A stretch of 40,510 bases of DNA. Origin: DASZKW01 sp035552775. Lineage in GTDB: Bacteria; Actinomycetota; Acidimicrobiia; Acidimicrobiales; Palsa-688. Both the position numbers and the translations under genes were made by a program. Numbering within the stretch: the first letter of the stretch is position 1; every line of letters begins with the position of its first letter. Positions 7,385 through 16,696 of this stretch are shown here, piece after piece. The DNA is taken from the NCBI GenBank assembly GCA_035552775.1, contig DASZKW010000119.1:1-40510 (forward strand), in the 5' to 3' direction. Below the pieces are notes generated by a model. The model did no database searches. It was not told the origin of the DNA and saw only the letters and a list, made by a program, of their open reading frames with translations.

Positions 7385-8809
7385 GTGGTCCCGACGGCCG
7401 AACGCTTTGATGTCGTCATCATCGGTGGCGGTCCGGGCGGTTACGCGGCGGCGCTGCACGGCGGCTTGGCAGGGCTCAACATCGCCGTGGTGGAGAAGGA
7501 GAAGGTGGGCGGGACGTGCCTTCATCGGGGCTGCATCCCGGCCAAGGAGCTCCTGGAGACGGCGACCGTATACCGCACCGTGGCGGGTGCCAAGGAGTTC
7601 GGTATCTCGGTCGAGCAGCCCGTGGTCGACTTCGGCCAGAGCCAGGCCCGCAAGGGAAAGGTGGTCGACCAGTTATGGAAGGGCCTCCAGGGCCTGCTGA
7701 AGAGGCGCAGGGTCACCGTCTATGCCGGCACCGGGACCCTCGGCCCTGGGCGCACGGTGAGCGTCGACGACGGCACCGGTTCGGGCAACAAGAAAGACCT
7801 GGTAGGCGACGCGGTGATCCTGGCGTCGGGCTCGGCGCCGCGCACGGTCCCCGGCTTCGAAGTTGACGGGAAACTGGTCCTCACTTCCGACGAGGTCCTC
7901 GAGCTCGAGGCTCTGCCCGCCTCGGCGGTGGTAATCGGCGGGGGGGCGATCGGGTGCGAGTTCGCCTCCATGATGAGCGACCTCGGTACCCAGGTCACCA
8001 TCCTCGAGGCCCTCCCCAAGATCCTGCCCGGATGCGACAAGGACATCACCGAGGTGGTGCTGCGTTCGTTCAAGCGGCGGGGCATCGACGTGCGCACCGG
8101 GGTCACCGTTACCGGTCACCGGCCCGGAGCCGGCGGCGGCGGTACCACCGTCAGCTTCGGCGAGGGCGAGGAGATCACAGTGGAGGCGGTCGTCGTGTCG
8201 GTGGGGCGCCGGGCCCTGTCGGACGACCTGTGCGAGCCTGGCGTCGCCGTGGAGGTCGACGAGCGAGGTTTCGTGAAGGTGGACGAGTACATGCGCACCG
8301 GTGAGCCGGGCGTCTACGCCTGCGGGGACCTGGTAGCCACTCCCGCCCTGGCTCACGTCGGATTCGCCGAGGGGATGCTCGTGATCGACCAGCTCCTCGG
8401 CGACACGGTGATCCCGGTCGACTACAACAAGGTCCCCTGGTGTATCTACTGCCACCCCGAGGTGGCTTTCGCCGGCCTGTCGGAGGAGGCGGCTCGCGAG
8501 GCCGGTTTCGATGTCGTCGCCAAGAAGGACCCCTTCGGCGGTAACGGGCGGGCGTTGATAGTGGGTGAACCCGAAGGCATGGTCAAGGTGATCTGCGAGA
8601 AGGGCGCCGACGGCCGCGCCGGGCGCATCCTCGGGGTGCACATGGTCGGCCCGTGGGTGACCGAGCAGCTGGGCCAGGGGTACCTGGCCGTCAACTGGGA
8701 GGCCGTCCCCGACGAGGTCGCCCACTTCGTCCAGCCGCACCCGACCCTGTCGGAGACTTTCGGCGAGACAGTGCTCGCCCTGACCGGAAGAGGACTGCAC
8801 GTTGGCTGA
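7385..8809 (+). CDS. lpdA: Dihydrolipoamide dehydrogenase (E3)
   Basis: The flavoprotein reoxidises dihydrolipoyl groups of 2-oxoacid dehydrogenase complexes and makes NADH. The FAD motif GGGPGGYAAALHG is near the N-terminus. The redox disulfide is Cys45/Cys50 in GGTCLHRGCIPAKELL, an NAD-binding motif GGGAIGCEFASMM lies near residue 185, and the C-terminal His base is in HPTLSE. The start is unclear: GTG at 7385 is the only ordinary start codon but lies inside the AGGAGG, whereas ACG at 7394 has that AGGAGG at ideal spacing. The gene overlaps the E2 gene by 8 bp, so E3 and E2 are translationally coupled. Confidence 0.93.
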   Translation: MVPTAERFDVVIIGGGPGGYAAALHGGLAGLNIAVVEKEKVGGTCLHRGCIPAKELLETATVYRTVAGAKEFGISVEQPVVDFGQSQARKGKVVDQLWKGLQGLLKRRRVTVYAGTGTLGPGRTVSVDDGTGSGNKKDLVGDAVILASGSAPRTVPGFEVDGKLVLTSDEVLELEALPASAVVIGGGAIGCEFASMMSDLGTQVTILEALPKILPGCDKDITEVVLRSFKRRGIDVRTGVTVTGHRPGAGGGGTTVSFGEGEEITVEAVVVSVGRRALSDDLCEPGVAVEVDERGFVKVDEYMRTGEPGVYACGDLVATPALAHVGFAEGMLVIDQLLGDTVIPVDYNKVPWCIYCHPEVAFAGLSEEAAREAGFDVVAKKDPFGGNGRALIVGEPEGMVKVICEKGADGRAGRILGVHMVGPWVTEQLGQGYLAVNWEAVPDEVAHFVQPHPTLSETFGETVLALTGRGLHVG

Positions 8810-10388
8810 CATCCTCATGCCCCAACTCGGTGAGACGGTCACCGAGGGGACCATCACCCGTTGGATGAAGAAGGTCGGTGACGCTGTCGCCGAGGACGAG
8901 GTCCTCTTCGAGGTCTCCACCGACAAGGTCGACTCAGAGGTCCCCTCGCCCGTCGCCGGCGTTGTGGCCGAGATCCTCGTCGGCGAGGGCGACACTGTCG
9001 ACGTCGGCGTCAAGCTGGCCGTCATATCCGACTCGGCGCCCGGCGACGGGGACACCTCCGCGTCCACCGCAGCGGCGCAGTCGGGGTCCGTGCCCGACAC
9101 CGGGGCGGGAGCCGACGGGGGGGCCGGCGCCGACGGCGTGAGGGACGCACCGTCCGGTGATGCCGGCGCCGGGCCGGGGGCTCCGGCCCCCGAGCAGGAG
9201 ACCGCCGCCGAGCACTCCACCCCGGCCGCCCCGGCCTCTCCCGCTCCCGACGCCGCGCCGTCGGCTGCGCCGGCCCCCCCCGCTCCGGTGCCCGCAGCTG
9301 CGTCGAAGGCGTCCGGCCCGGCCGCCTCCCGGCCGTCGGGCGGAGCGACCCGCCCCGCTGACGACCGTCCTCCCAACCGTCCCTCGGAGGGCTCGGGGCG
9401 ACGGGTACTGTCCCCGGTGGTACGTCGCCTGATCAGCGAGTACGAACTCGACGCCGCTGACATCTCCGGGTCCGGCGCCGGCGGGCGCATCACTCGTTCC
9501 GACGTGCTCGCCGTGATCGACCAGCGGGGGGTCAACGGCTCGGCGCGCCCGGCCGCCGCCCCGAGGCCGGCGGCGCCGGCCGAGGGACGTGCCACGACCG
9601 GCGGAGATGGCGAGACCCCTGCCCCGGTGGTGGAGGCGGCGGCTCACCCCGCCGGCGCGCCGGTGACGGCGGGGGAGAGCGACACAGTGGTGCCATTCAC
9701 CAACATCCGCCGGCGCACGGCCGAGCACATGATCCGCTCGAAGCACACGTCGGCGCACACCATGGTGGCAGTCGAGGTCGACTATGCCGGTGTGGACAAG
9801 GTGCGCCTGGCGGCCAAGGAGCAGTTCAAGGCGGCGGAAGGGATCAGCCTCACCTACCTGCCGTTCGTCTCCCGTGCCGTCGTCGACACGCTGGCCGACT
9901 GGCCTTACGTCAACAGCTCCGTCGGTGACGACGAACTCGTGGTCCACAACGACATCAACCTCGGCATCGCCGTGGATCTCGACTTCGAGGGCCTCCTCGT
10001 ACCCGTGATCCACCGGGCCGACGGCAAGCGCCTGCGCCAACTGGCGCGAGACGTCGCCTCCCTGGCCGCCAAGGCCAGGGCCAAGCGCCTGACCATGGAC
10101 GACATCAGCGGGGGAACTTTCACCATCACCAACGCCGGGCCCTTCGGGACCCTGATCACCGTGCCGGTCATCAACCAGCCCCAGGTGGCGATCCTGTCCA
10201 CCGACGGGGTGCGCAAGCGCCCCGTCGTGGTGGAAATGTCCGACGGTAGCGACGGGATCGCCATCCACCCGGTTGGCAACCTGGTCATGTCGTGGGACCA
10301 CCGGGCGTTCGACGGTGCCTACGCGGCGGCGTTCGTGGCCCAGATCAAGCAGGTGCTCGAGACGAGGGACTGGTCGGCCGAGCTGTGA
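8802..10388 (+). CDS. sucB: 2-oxoacid dehydrogenase E2, dihydrolipoamide acyltransferase
   Basis: The E2 core transfers an acyl group from its lipoyl arm to CoA. One lipoyl domain covers residues 1-75, with the lipoylated Lys in STDKVDSEV. A long Ala/Pro/Ser linker of about 110 residues follows, then an E3-binding domain (LSPVVRRLISEYELDAADISG, ending GRITRSDVLAV), a second Ala/Pro linker and the catalytic domain ending in the active-site motif DHRAFDG. The TTG start at 8802 follows GGAAGAGG. It is 528 residues long. It could serve 2-oxoglutarate, pyruvate or branched-chain dehydrogenases; no E1 gene is in the window, so the substrate is open. Confidence 0.9.
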   Translation: MADILMPQLGETVTEGTITRWMKKVGDAVAEDEVLFEVSTDKVDSEVPSPVAGVVAEILVGEGDTVDVGVKLAVISDSAPGDGDTSASTAAAQSGSVPDTGAGADGGAGADGVRDAPSGDAGAGPGAPAPEQETAAEHSTPAAPASPAPDAAPSAAPAPPAPVPAAASKASGPAASRPSGGATRPADDRPPNRPSEGSGRRVLSPVVRRLISEYELDAADISGSGAGGRITRSDVLAVIDQRGVNGSARPAAAPRPAAPAEGRATTGGDGETPAPVVEAAAHPAGAPVTAGESDTVVPFTNIRRRTAEHMIRSKHTSAHTMVAVEVDYAGVDKVRLAAKEQFKAAEGISLTYLPFVSRAVVDTLADWPYVNSSVGDDELVVHNDINLGIAVDLDFEGLLVPVIHRADGKRLRQLARDVASLAAKARAKRLTMDDISGGTFTITNAGPFGTLITVPVINQPQVAILSTDGVRKRPVVVEMSDGSDGIAIHPVGNLVMSWDHRAFDGAYAAAFVAQIKQVLETRDWSAEL

Positions 10389-12196
10389 GCGGGGCGGCCG
10401 CTTCGGTGCACCAGCGGCCGGGGCCGCTGCGGGTGCGCTGGCTGGGCCGGGTGCGTTACCGCGAGGCCCACGCCGTGCAACGCGCCCTGTGGCAGGCCGG
10501 TGCACGGTCGCCTGGCGCGCGGTCGGCCGGTGCGCGGTCGGGGGGCGCCGGGGACTGGCTGCTCCTGCTGGAGCATCCGCACGTCTACACCCTCGGTGTG
10601 CGGGCCAAGCCCGAGCACGTGCTGGTCGACCCGGCGACGGTCGGCGCCGAGCTGCTGAGCACCGATCGCGGCGGCGACGTCACCTACCACGGCCCGGGCC
10701 AGCTGGTCGGATACCCGGTGATCGACGTTGACACCGGGGCCGGCGCCACCCCCAGCTACGTCGAGGGTATCGAGCAGCTATTGATCGACGTGCTCGCCGA
10801 CGTCGGCCTTCCCGGCGCCGGCCGCCTCCGCGGTTACCCCGGGGTGTGGGTCGACCCCCAGGGCTCGAACCCCCGCAAGATCGTGGCCATCGGAGTTCGC
10901 CTGTCGCGGGGTCGGTCAATGCACGGCTTCGCCCTCAACGTTGCCCCCGAACTGTCGTACTTCTCCCACATTGTCCCTTGCGGTATCGCCGACAAACCCG
11001 TCACCTCGCTGGCTGCCGAAGGGGTTGACGTGAGCATGGCGGCGGTGGTCGACGCCGTGGTGGCCCGCGCCGCTACCGCGTGGGGTCACGAGCGGGTCGA
11101 GCGCAACGACGTCGCCTGGCGGGTTGCGCCCACCGACCTGGCGCCTTTCACGAGAGGCGAGGGCCCCGGCGGCCCTGTCAGCGGGGGGCAGGGGCCGCGG
11201 GGCGGGGGGCGCGGCCCGGGCGAGCCCGTTCGCCTGCTCGGGCGGCTGGCCGCGGCCGGTGTGGACTGCGCCACCGCCGTGCCCGTGGACGTGCGTAAGC
11301 CGGAATGGCTCCGGGTCAAGGCGCGTATGGGCGAGGACTACCGACGCCTGCAGCGCACCGTGCGCAGCCTGGACCTGGTGACGGTGTGCGAGGAGGCGGG
11401 CTGCCCCAACATCTACGAGTGCTGGGCCGACGGGACGGCCACTTTCATGATCAACGGCGACCGTTGCACGCGGGCATGCGGGTTCTGCCTGGTCGACACC
11501 CGCAAGCCCTTGGCGCTCGATCGTGACGAGCCGGAGCGGGTGGCCACGGCCGTCGCCCGTTTGGGCCTCGGCTACGTGGTCATCACCTGCGTGGCGCGCG
11601 ACGACCTCGTCGACGGGGGGTCGGCGGCGTTCGCGGCGACCATCGAAGCGGTACACCGGCGTTGCCCCCGTGCCTCGGTCGAGGTGCTGATCTCGGACTG
11701 CAAGGGGGACCCCGTCGCGCTCGAGACAATCTTCGCGGCGCGGCCCGAGGTCCTCAACCACAACGTTGAGACGGTTCCCCGCCTCCAGCGTGCTGTGCGA
11801 CCATCGGCTTCCTACGCCCGCAGCCTGTCGGTGCTGGCCCGGGCCGCGGCGGCTGGCCTCGCCACCAAGTCCGGCCTCATCGTCGGCATGGGCGAGACCG
11901 CAGGGGAGGTCCACGCCACTCTCGCTGACCTGGCGGGCATCGGCGTCGACATAGTCACGATCGGCCAGTACCTGCGACCCACTTCCCATCACCTGCCGGT
12001 GGCGCGATGGTGGGCTCCGGAGGAGTTCGCCGACCTGAAGGTCGTGGGGGAGGCCCTCGGGATCGCCCACGTGGAGGCCTCGCCGCTGACCCGTTCGAGC
12101 TACCACGCCCGCCAGGCTGCCGGGGCCGTCGCCCCCGTCCTCGTCGCGACCGGGTCCGGAGCGGCGGCGCACAGCCCTGACGGGATATCCCGGTGA
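10385..12196 (+). CDS. lipB-lipA: Fused octanoyltransferase-lipoyl synthase (LipB-LipA)
   Basis: One uninterrupted frame of 603 residues joins both steps of lipoyl synthesis. Residues 1 to about 245 are LipB, which moves octanoate from acyl carrier protein to target lysines: GGDVTYHGPGQLVGYPV, the Lys in NPRKIVAIGVR and the catalytic Cys in PCGIADKPVTSL. After a Gly/Pro linker (about 252-280), residues 285-603 are LipA, which inserts two sulfurs. It has the auxiliary cluster motif CEEAGCPNIYEC, the radical SAM motif CTRACGFC and the C-terminal RSSY that ligates the auxiliary cluster. The GTG start overlaps the E2 stop, so the enzyme is coupled to its own substrate protein. LipB and LipA are usually separate genes. 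Confidence 0.9.
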   Translation: MSGAAASVHQRPGPLRVRWLGRVRYREAHAVQRALWQAGARSPGARSAGARSGGAGDWLLLLEHPHVYTLGVRAKPEHVLVDPATVGAELLSTDRGGDVTYHGPGQLVGYPVIDVDTGAGATPSYVEGIEQLLIDVLADVGLPGAGRLRGYPGVWVDPQGSNPRKIVAIGVRLSRGRSMHGFALNVAPELSYFSHIVPCGIADKPVTSLAAEGVDVSMAAVVDAVVARAATAWGHERVERNDVAWRVAPTDLAPFTRGEGPGGPVSGGQGPRGGGRGPGEPVRLLGRLAAAGVDCATAVPVDVRKPEWLRVKARMGEDYRRLQRTVRSLDLVTVCEEAGCPNIYECWADGTATFMINGDRCTRACGFCLVDTRKPLALDRDEPERVATAVARLGLGYVVITCVARDDLVDGGSAAFAATIEAVHRRCPRASVEVLISDCKGDPVALETIFAARPEVLNHNVETVPRLQRAVRPSASYARSLSVLARAAAAGLATKSGLIVGMGETAGEVHATLADLAGIGVDIVTIGQYLRPTSHHLPVARWWAPEEFADLKVVGEALGIAHVEASPLTRSSYHARQAAGAVAPVLVATGSGAAAHSPDGISR

Positions 12197-12212
12197 CCGG
12201 TCCCGGCCCGCC

Positions 12213-13382
12213 GTGAACGTCTCTTCGCTTTCGGTCCGCGCGGCGCGCGCCGAGCGCGTGCGGGCGGTGATGGCCGCCGCCGGGGTGGACGTCCTGCTGC
12301 TCTCTCTCGGCGCCGACCTTCCGTGGCTGACCGGGTATCACGCCATGCCGCTCGAGCGCCTCACGATGCTGGTGATGCCCGCCGACGGGGAGGCTTACCT
12401 TGTCGTCCCTCGCCTCGAGGCGCCGAGGGTGGAGACCCACCCGGACCTGTTCAAGGTGCGCCCTTGGGAGGAGTGGGAGGATCCGGTGGCGATCGTGGCA
12501 GCCCTGGCCGGCGCCGGGCGCGGGCACCCCGGCGGCCCCGGACGGCCCGTGCTGTCTGCGGGGGAGAGCTCAGGGATGAGCATCGCCGTGTCCGACCGGA
12601 CGTGGGCGACCTTCGTCCTGGCCCTGCAAGCCGAGATCCCGGCAGCGTCGTGGCGGCCGGCGTCGGGGGTCACCGGCCCGCTGAGGGCGCTCAAGGACGA
12701 GGCCGAGATAGCCGCGCTGGCGGCTGCGTCAGCCGCCGCTGACCGGGTGGCCGCCGACCTGCTCGCCGGCGCCATCCCCTTGATCGGGCGGACCGAGAGG
12801 GCGGTGTCGGAGGACATCGGCCGGCGCCTGATCGCCGAGGGCCACCAGGGTGTCAACTTCGCCATCGTCGGCGGCGGTCCCAACTCCGCCAGCCCGCATC
12901 ACGAGCCCGGGGCCCGGGTCATCGGTCCCGGCGAGGCGGTGGTCTGTGACTTCGGGGGGACGATGGACAGCTACTGCTCCGACATAACCCGTACCGTGTT
13001 CACCGGGCAGCCTCCGGACGAGTTCGTCGAGCTGTACGGACTGCTGGCGGAAGCCCAGGCCGCCGGCGTGGCCGCCGCCGAGGTGGGCATCCCATGTCAG
13101 GACGTGGACGCCGCCGCCCGTGACATCATCGCCGACGGCGGACTGGGCGCCCATTTCGTCCATCGCACCGGTCACGGCATCGGCCTCGAAGAACACGAGG
13201 ATCCCTACATCGTGGCGGGCAACACCACCCCGCTCGCCGCCGGCCACGCCTTTTCGGTGGAGCCCGGTATCTACATCGACGCCCGCTTCGGGGCCCGCAT
13301 CGAGGACATCGTGGTGGCCACCGCCGGCGGTCCCCGTCCCCTCAACCGGGTGGACCATGAGCTGATCGTGGTAGACGCCTGA
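12213..13382 (+). CDS. M24 family Xaa-Pro peptidase
   Basis: A 389-residue metallopeptidase of the aminopeptidase P/prolidase group. Residues 1-150 form a creatinase-type N-terminal domain (LSLGADLPWLTGYHAMPLER). The pita-bread catalytic domain carries the five metal ligands in CDFGG/CSDITRT (two Asp), HRTGHGIG (His), VEPGIY (Glu) and GARIED (Glu). It probably removes N-terminal residues preceding proline, or cleaves X-Pro dipeptides. It starts with GTG 16 bp after lipA-lipB without a clear ribosome site, so it may be read through from that operon. Confidence 0.88.
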   Translation: MNVSSLSVRAARAERVRAVMAAAGVDVLLLSLGADLPWLTGYHAMPLERLTMLVMPADGEAYLVVPRLEAPRVETHPDLFKVRPWEEWEDPVAIVAALAGAGRGHPGGPGRPVLSAGESSGMSIAVSDRTWATFVLALQAEIPAASWRPASGVTGPLRALKDEAEIAALAAASAAADRVAADLLAGAIPLIGRTERAVSEDIGRRLIAEGHQGVNFAIVGGGPNSASPHHEPGARVIGPGEAVVCDFGGTMDSYCSDITRTVFTGQPPDEFVELYGLLAEAQAAGVAAAEVGIPCQDVDAAARDIIADGGLGAHFVHRTGHGIGLEEHEDPYIVAGNTTPLAAGHAFSVEPGIYIDARFGARIEDIVVATAGGPRPLNRVDHELIVVDA

Positions 13383-13436
13383 CCCCACCAGAACAGGTCC
13401 GGGGATTGGATCGTTGCGTCTGGTAGAACGCAGCAC

Positions 13437-14195
13437 ATGCTCGGCCTTCCCGACGGCGTGCGCGCCTGCCTGTTCGACCTCGACGGAGTGCTGACCAAGA
13501 CGGCGGCGGTACACGCGGCGGCGTGGAAGGAGATGTTCGACGATTTCCTGCGCTCGCGGGGGGAGGGTCAGGCCCCCTTCGACATACACGACGACTACGA
13601 CACCTACGTCGACGGCAAGTCCCGTCTCGACGGCGTCCGTGACTTCCTGGCGTCGCGTCACATAAACCTTTCCGACGACGAGGTCCGCCACCTCGGCGAC
13701 GTCAAGAACGACATCGTCCTGCGCCGCATCCGCGATGACGGGGTGCAGGCCTACGACGGGTCAGTGGCCTACGTCAAGGCGGCCAAGGCGGCCGGACTGC
13801 GCCGGGCGGTCGTTTCCTCCTCCGCCAACTGCCGTGACGTCCTCGTCGCCGCCGGCATCCTGGACCTTTTCGAGGACCGCGTCGACGGGGTGGTAGCCGA
13901 GCGAGAGCACCTCGAGGGTAAGCCCGCCCCCGACACGTTCCTCGCCGGTGCACGCCTGCTCGGGGTGGATGCCTCCGCCGCCGCGGTGTTCGAGGACGCC
14001 CTCGCCGGGGTGGCGGCGGGGCGAGCCGGCCGCTTCGGCTACGTCGTGGGCGTGGACCGGGCGGGGCAGGCCGACGCACTGCGCGCCCACGGCGCCGACA
14101 GGGTCGTCGCCGACCTGGCCGAGCTGATGGAACACACGGGCCCCGGCGGGTCTTCCGCCCCGGGCGACGGTGCCGGTTCCGGTGACATCCGATGA
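13437..14195 (+). CDS. pgmB: Beta-phosphoglucomutase, HAD superfamily
   Basis: Converts beta-glucose 1-phosphate to glucose 6-phosphate. The HAD motif I FDLDGVLT (nucleophile Asp and acid/base Asp) is at residues 13-20. A cap domain with the segment DDYDTYVDGKSRLDGVRDFL is typical of beta-PGM. Motif II is VSSSAN, followed by the Lys of GKPAPD and motif IV FEDALAGVAAG. The gene overlaps the GH65 phosphorylase by ATGA. That enzyme releases beta-glucose 1-phosphate, so the pair forms a complete disaccharide-to-glucose-6-phosphate route. The 252-residue product has a Gly/Ser tail beyond the usual end. Confidence 0.9.
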   Translation: MLGLPDGVRACLFDLDGVLTKTAAVHAAAWKEMFDDFLRSRGEGQAPFDIHDDYDTYVDGKSRLDGVRDFLASRHINLSDDEVRHLGDVKNDIVLRRIRDDGVQAYDGSVAYVKAAKAAGLRRAVVSSSANCRDVLVAAGILDLFEDRVDGVVAEREHLEGKPAPDTFLAGARLLGVDASAAAVFEDALAGVAAGRAGRFGYVVGVDRAGQADALRAHGADRVVADLAELMEHTGPGGSSAPGDGAGSGDIR

Positions 14196-16678
14196 TCGAG
14201 CACCCTGAGTTCGGCCTCGAGCCCTGGTGTCTGACCGAGGTCGGCCTGCACCTCGGATTGCTGGCGCAGACCGAGTCGGTGTTCGCCCTCTCCAACGGCC
14301 ACATCGGCCTGCGTGGCAACCTCGACGAGGGGGATCCCCACGGGCTCCCGGGCACCTACCTCGGTTCGTTTTACGAGCAACGGCCGTTGCCGTCGGCGGA
14401 AAGCGCCTACGGGGTGGCCGAATCCAGCCAGACGGTGGTCAACGTCACCAACGGCAAGCTCATCCGCCTCCTGGTCGACGACGAGCCCTTCGACGTGCGC
14501 TACGGGCGTCTCGCCGCCCATCGCCGGACCCTCGACATGCGGGGGGGGACGCTCGAGCGCGAGGCCGAGTGGGAATCCCCCGGCCGGCGCACCGTCCGCG
14601 TGCGCACCACGAGGCTGGTGTCGCTCGTCCAGCGCGCCATCGCGGCCGTCAGCTACGAGGTGCAGGCGGTCAGCCACGAGGTGCGCCTGGTCATCCAGTC
14701 CGAGTTGGTGGCAAACGAGGAGCTGCCCGTCGCCCACGGTGATCCCCGCCAGGCGGCCATTCTCGGCCACTGCTTGCAGAGCGAGCGCTACCGGACCGAG
14801 GATCACCGGGCCCTGCTCATCCACCGGACCAAGAACAGCGGTCTGAGGGTGGCGGCGATGATGGAGCACGAGGTGCTCGAGGCTCCCGACGACATCGAGG
14901 TGCGCACCGAGGTGTGGCCCGACGCGGCCCGGTCCAGCGTCATCCTCACCCTGGCGCCGGGCCAGAAGCTCCGCTTCGTCAAGTATTTGGCGTATGGCTG
15001 GTCCGCCGAGCGGTCGTTGCCCGCCCTCGAGGATCAGGTCGCCGGCGCCATCTATGCCGCCACCCACACCGGCTTCGACGGGCTCCTCGGTGATCAGCGG
15101 AGCTACCTGGACGACTTCTGGGACAGGGCTGACGTCGAAGTGGACGGCGACGACGAGGTCCAGCAGGCGGTGCGCTTCGCTATGTTCCATGTCCTCCAAG
15201 CCGGAGCCCGGGCCGAGACGCGGGCCATCGCGGCCAAGGGCCTGACCGGTCCCGGTTACGACGGTCACGCCTTCTGGGACAGCGAGACGTTCGTCCTTCC
15301 CGTCCTCACGTACACCGCCCCCGAGGCTGCCGCCGACGCCCTCCGCTGGCGTCACGCCACCTTGGCGCTGGCGCAGGACAGGGCCGCCCAGCTCGGCCTG
15401 CAGGGTGCGTCGTTTCCTTGGCGCACCATCGCCGGCGAGGAGTGCTCGGGGTACTGGCCGGCGAGCACAGCCGCGTTCCACATCAACGCCGACATCGCCG
15501 ACGCCACCTTGCGGTACCTGGACGCGACGGGCGACGAGGCGTTCGCTGACGAGGTGGCCGTCGCGCTGCTGGTGGCCACGGCCCGGCTGTGGTGCTCGCT
15601 CGGCCACTTCGACGACGGCAGGGGATTCCGTATAGACGGGGTGACCGGTCCCGACGAGTACTCCGCCGTCGCCGACAACAACATCTACACCAATCTCATG
15701 GCCCAGCGGAACCTGCTCGGCGCGGCGGCGATCGCCGAGGCCCACCAGGCGCGTTCGGCTGAGCTCGGCGTAGGCAAGGACGAGGTGGCAGCCTGGCGGA
15801 GGGCTGGCGCCGCCATGGCGTTTCCATACGACGAGGCGCTCGGCGTGCACCCCCAAGCCGACGGGTTCATCCGCCACCAGCGCTGGGATTTCGAGTCGAC
15901 CGGTAAGGACGAGTACCCGCTGTTGCTTCACTTCCCGTACTTCGACCTGTACCGCAAGCAGGTGGTCAAGCAGGCCGACGTGGTCCTGGCCATACACCTG
16001 CGGGGGGACGCGTTCAGCGCCGAGGACAAGGCCCGGGACTTCGCCTACTACGAGGCCCTCACCGTGCGCGACTCGTCGCTTTCGGCGTGCACCCAGGCGG
16101 TCGTCGCCGCCGAGGTCGGCCATCTCGACCTGGCCTACGACTACCTCGGCGAAGCCGCCCTGATGGACATCCAGGACCTGGAGCACAACACGCGCGACGG
16201 CCTGCACATCGCCTCGCTGGCGGGGACCTGGATAGCGCTGGTCGCCGGTCTGGGAGGCATGCGCGACCACGGAGAGCGGCTGTCGTTCGCCCCTCGCCTG
16301 CCCGACGGGATCACACGGCTGCGGTTCCGGCTGCTGTGGCGGGGTGCCCGCCTTGCCGTCGAGGTACGTCCGCGGGAGGCCACCTACTCGCTGGCAGGCT
16401 CCGGCGGGGTCGGGCCCGGCGGGGTCGAGGTTGGGCATTTCGGGGAGCGGTTCACGCTCGGTGCCGGGGAATCGGTGACACTGCCGTTGCCGCCGGCGCC
16501 GTCTGCTCCGGCTGGCGGTGACGGCGGTGTGTCCCAGCCACCGGGACGGGCGCCACGCCGGCGGGGCCCCGAGCGGGCAGGGGGCGGTGGCGGCGTTGAC
16601 CGTGAAAGTCCCGGCGATGCTCGCGTCGACGAGTGGGGAGAGGAGTCGTTCCCGGCCAGTGACCCGCCCGGGACGTGA
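14192..16678 (+). CDS. GH65 glycoside phosphorylase (trehalose/maltose/kojibiose type)
   Basis: An inverting phosphorylase of 828 residues that splits an alpha-linked glucose disaccharide with phosphate to give beta-glucose 1-phosphate. The N-terminal beta-sandwich (LSNGHIGLRGNLDEGDPHGLPG) is followed by an (alpha/alpha)6 barrel. Landmarks are GHAFWDSETFVLPVLTYT, the acid Glu489 in GVTGPDEY, and HHQRWDF-like and KQADVVLA substrate/phosphate regions. Which disaccharide it uses cannot be told by eye. The last 75 residues are a low-complexity Pro/Gly/Arg tail ending EESFPASDPPGT, a short motif I associate with unrelated small bacterial proteins. The start overlaps pgmB. Confidence 0.88.
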   Translation: MIEHPEFGLEPWCLTEVGLHLGLLAQTESVFALSNGHIGLRGNLDEGDPHGLPGTYLGSFYEQRPLPSAESAYGVAESSQTVVNVTNGKLIRLLVDDEPFDVRYGRLAAHRRTLDMRGGTLEREAEWESPGRRTVRVRTTRLVSLVQRAIAAVSYEVQAVSHEVRLVIQSELVANEELPVAHGDPRQAAILGHCLQSERYRTEDHRALLIHRTKNSGLRVAAMMEHEVLEAPDDIEVRTEVWPDAARSSVILTLAPGQKLRFVKYLAYGWSAERSLPALEDQVAGAIYAATHTGFDGLLGDQRSYLDDFWDRADVEVDGDDEVQQAVRFAMFHVLQAGARAETRAIAAKGLTGPGYDGHAFWDSETFVLPVLTYTAPEAAADALRWRHATLALAQDRAAQLGLQGASFPWRTIAGEECSGYWPASTAAFHINADIADATLRYLDATGDEAFADEVAVALLVATARLWCSLGHFDDGRGFRIDGVTGPDEYSAVADNNIYTNLMAQRNLLGAAAIAEAHQARSAELGVGKDEVAAWRRAGAAMAFPYDEALGVHPQADGFIRHQRWDFESTGKDEYPLLLHFPYFDLYRKQVVKQADVVLAIHLRGDAFSAEDKARDFAYYEALTVRDSSLSACTQAVVAAEVGHLDLAYDYLGEAALMDIQDLEHNTRDGLHIASLAGTWIALVAGLGGMRDHGERLSFAPRLPDGITRLRFRLLWRGARLAVEVRPREATYSLAGSGGVGPGGVEVGHFGERFTLGAGESVTLPLPPAPSAPAGGDGGVSQPPGRAPRRRGPERAGGGGGVDRESPGDARVDEWGEESFPASDPPGT

Positions 16679-16696
16679 GCGGGAGTCCTCACCGGT

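Noticed and set aside
7673..9595. 640-codon minus-strand open frame opposite lpdA and the E2 gene
   Set aside because: It lies opposite two clear enzymes and has a low-complexity Ala/Ser/Thr translation; a shadow of GC-rich codon use.
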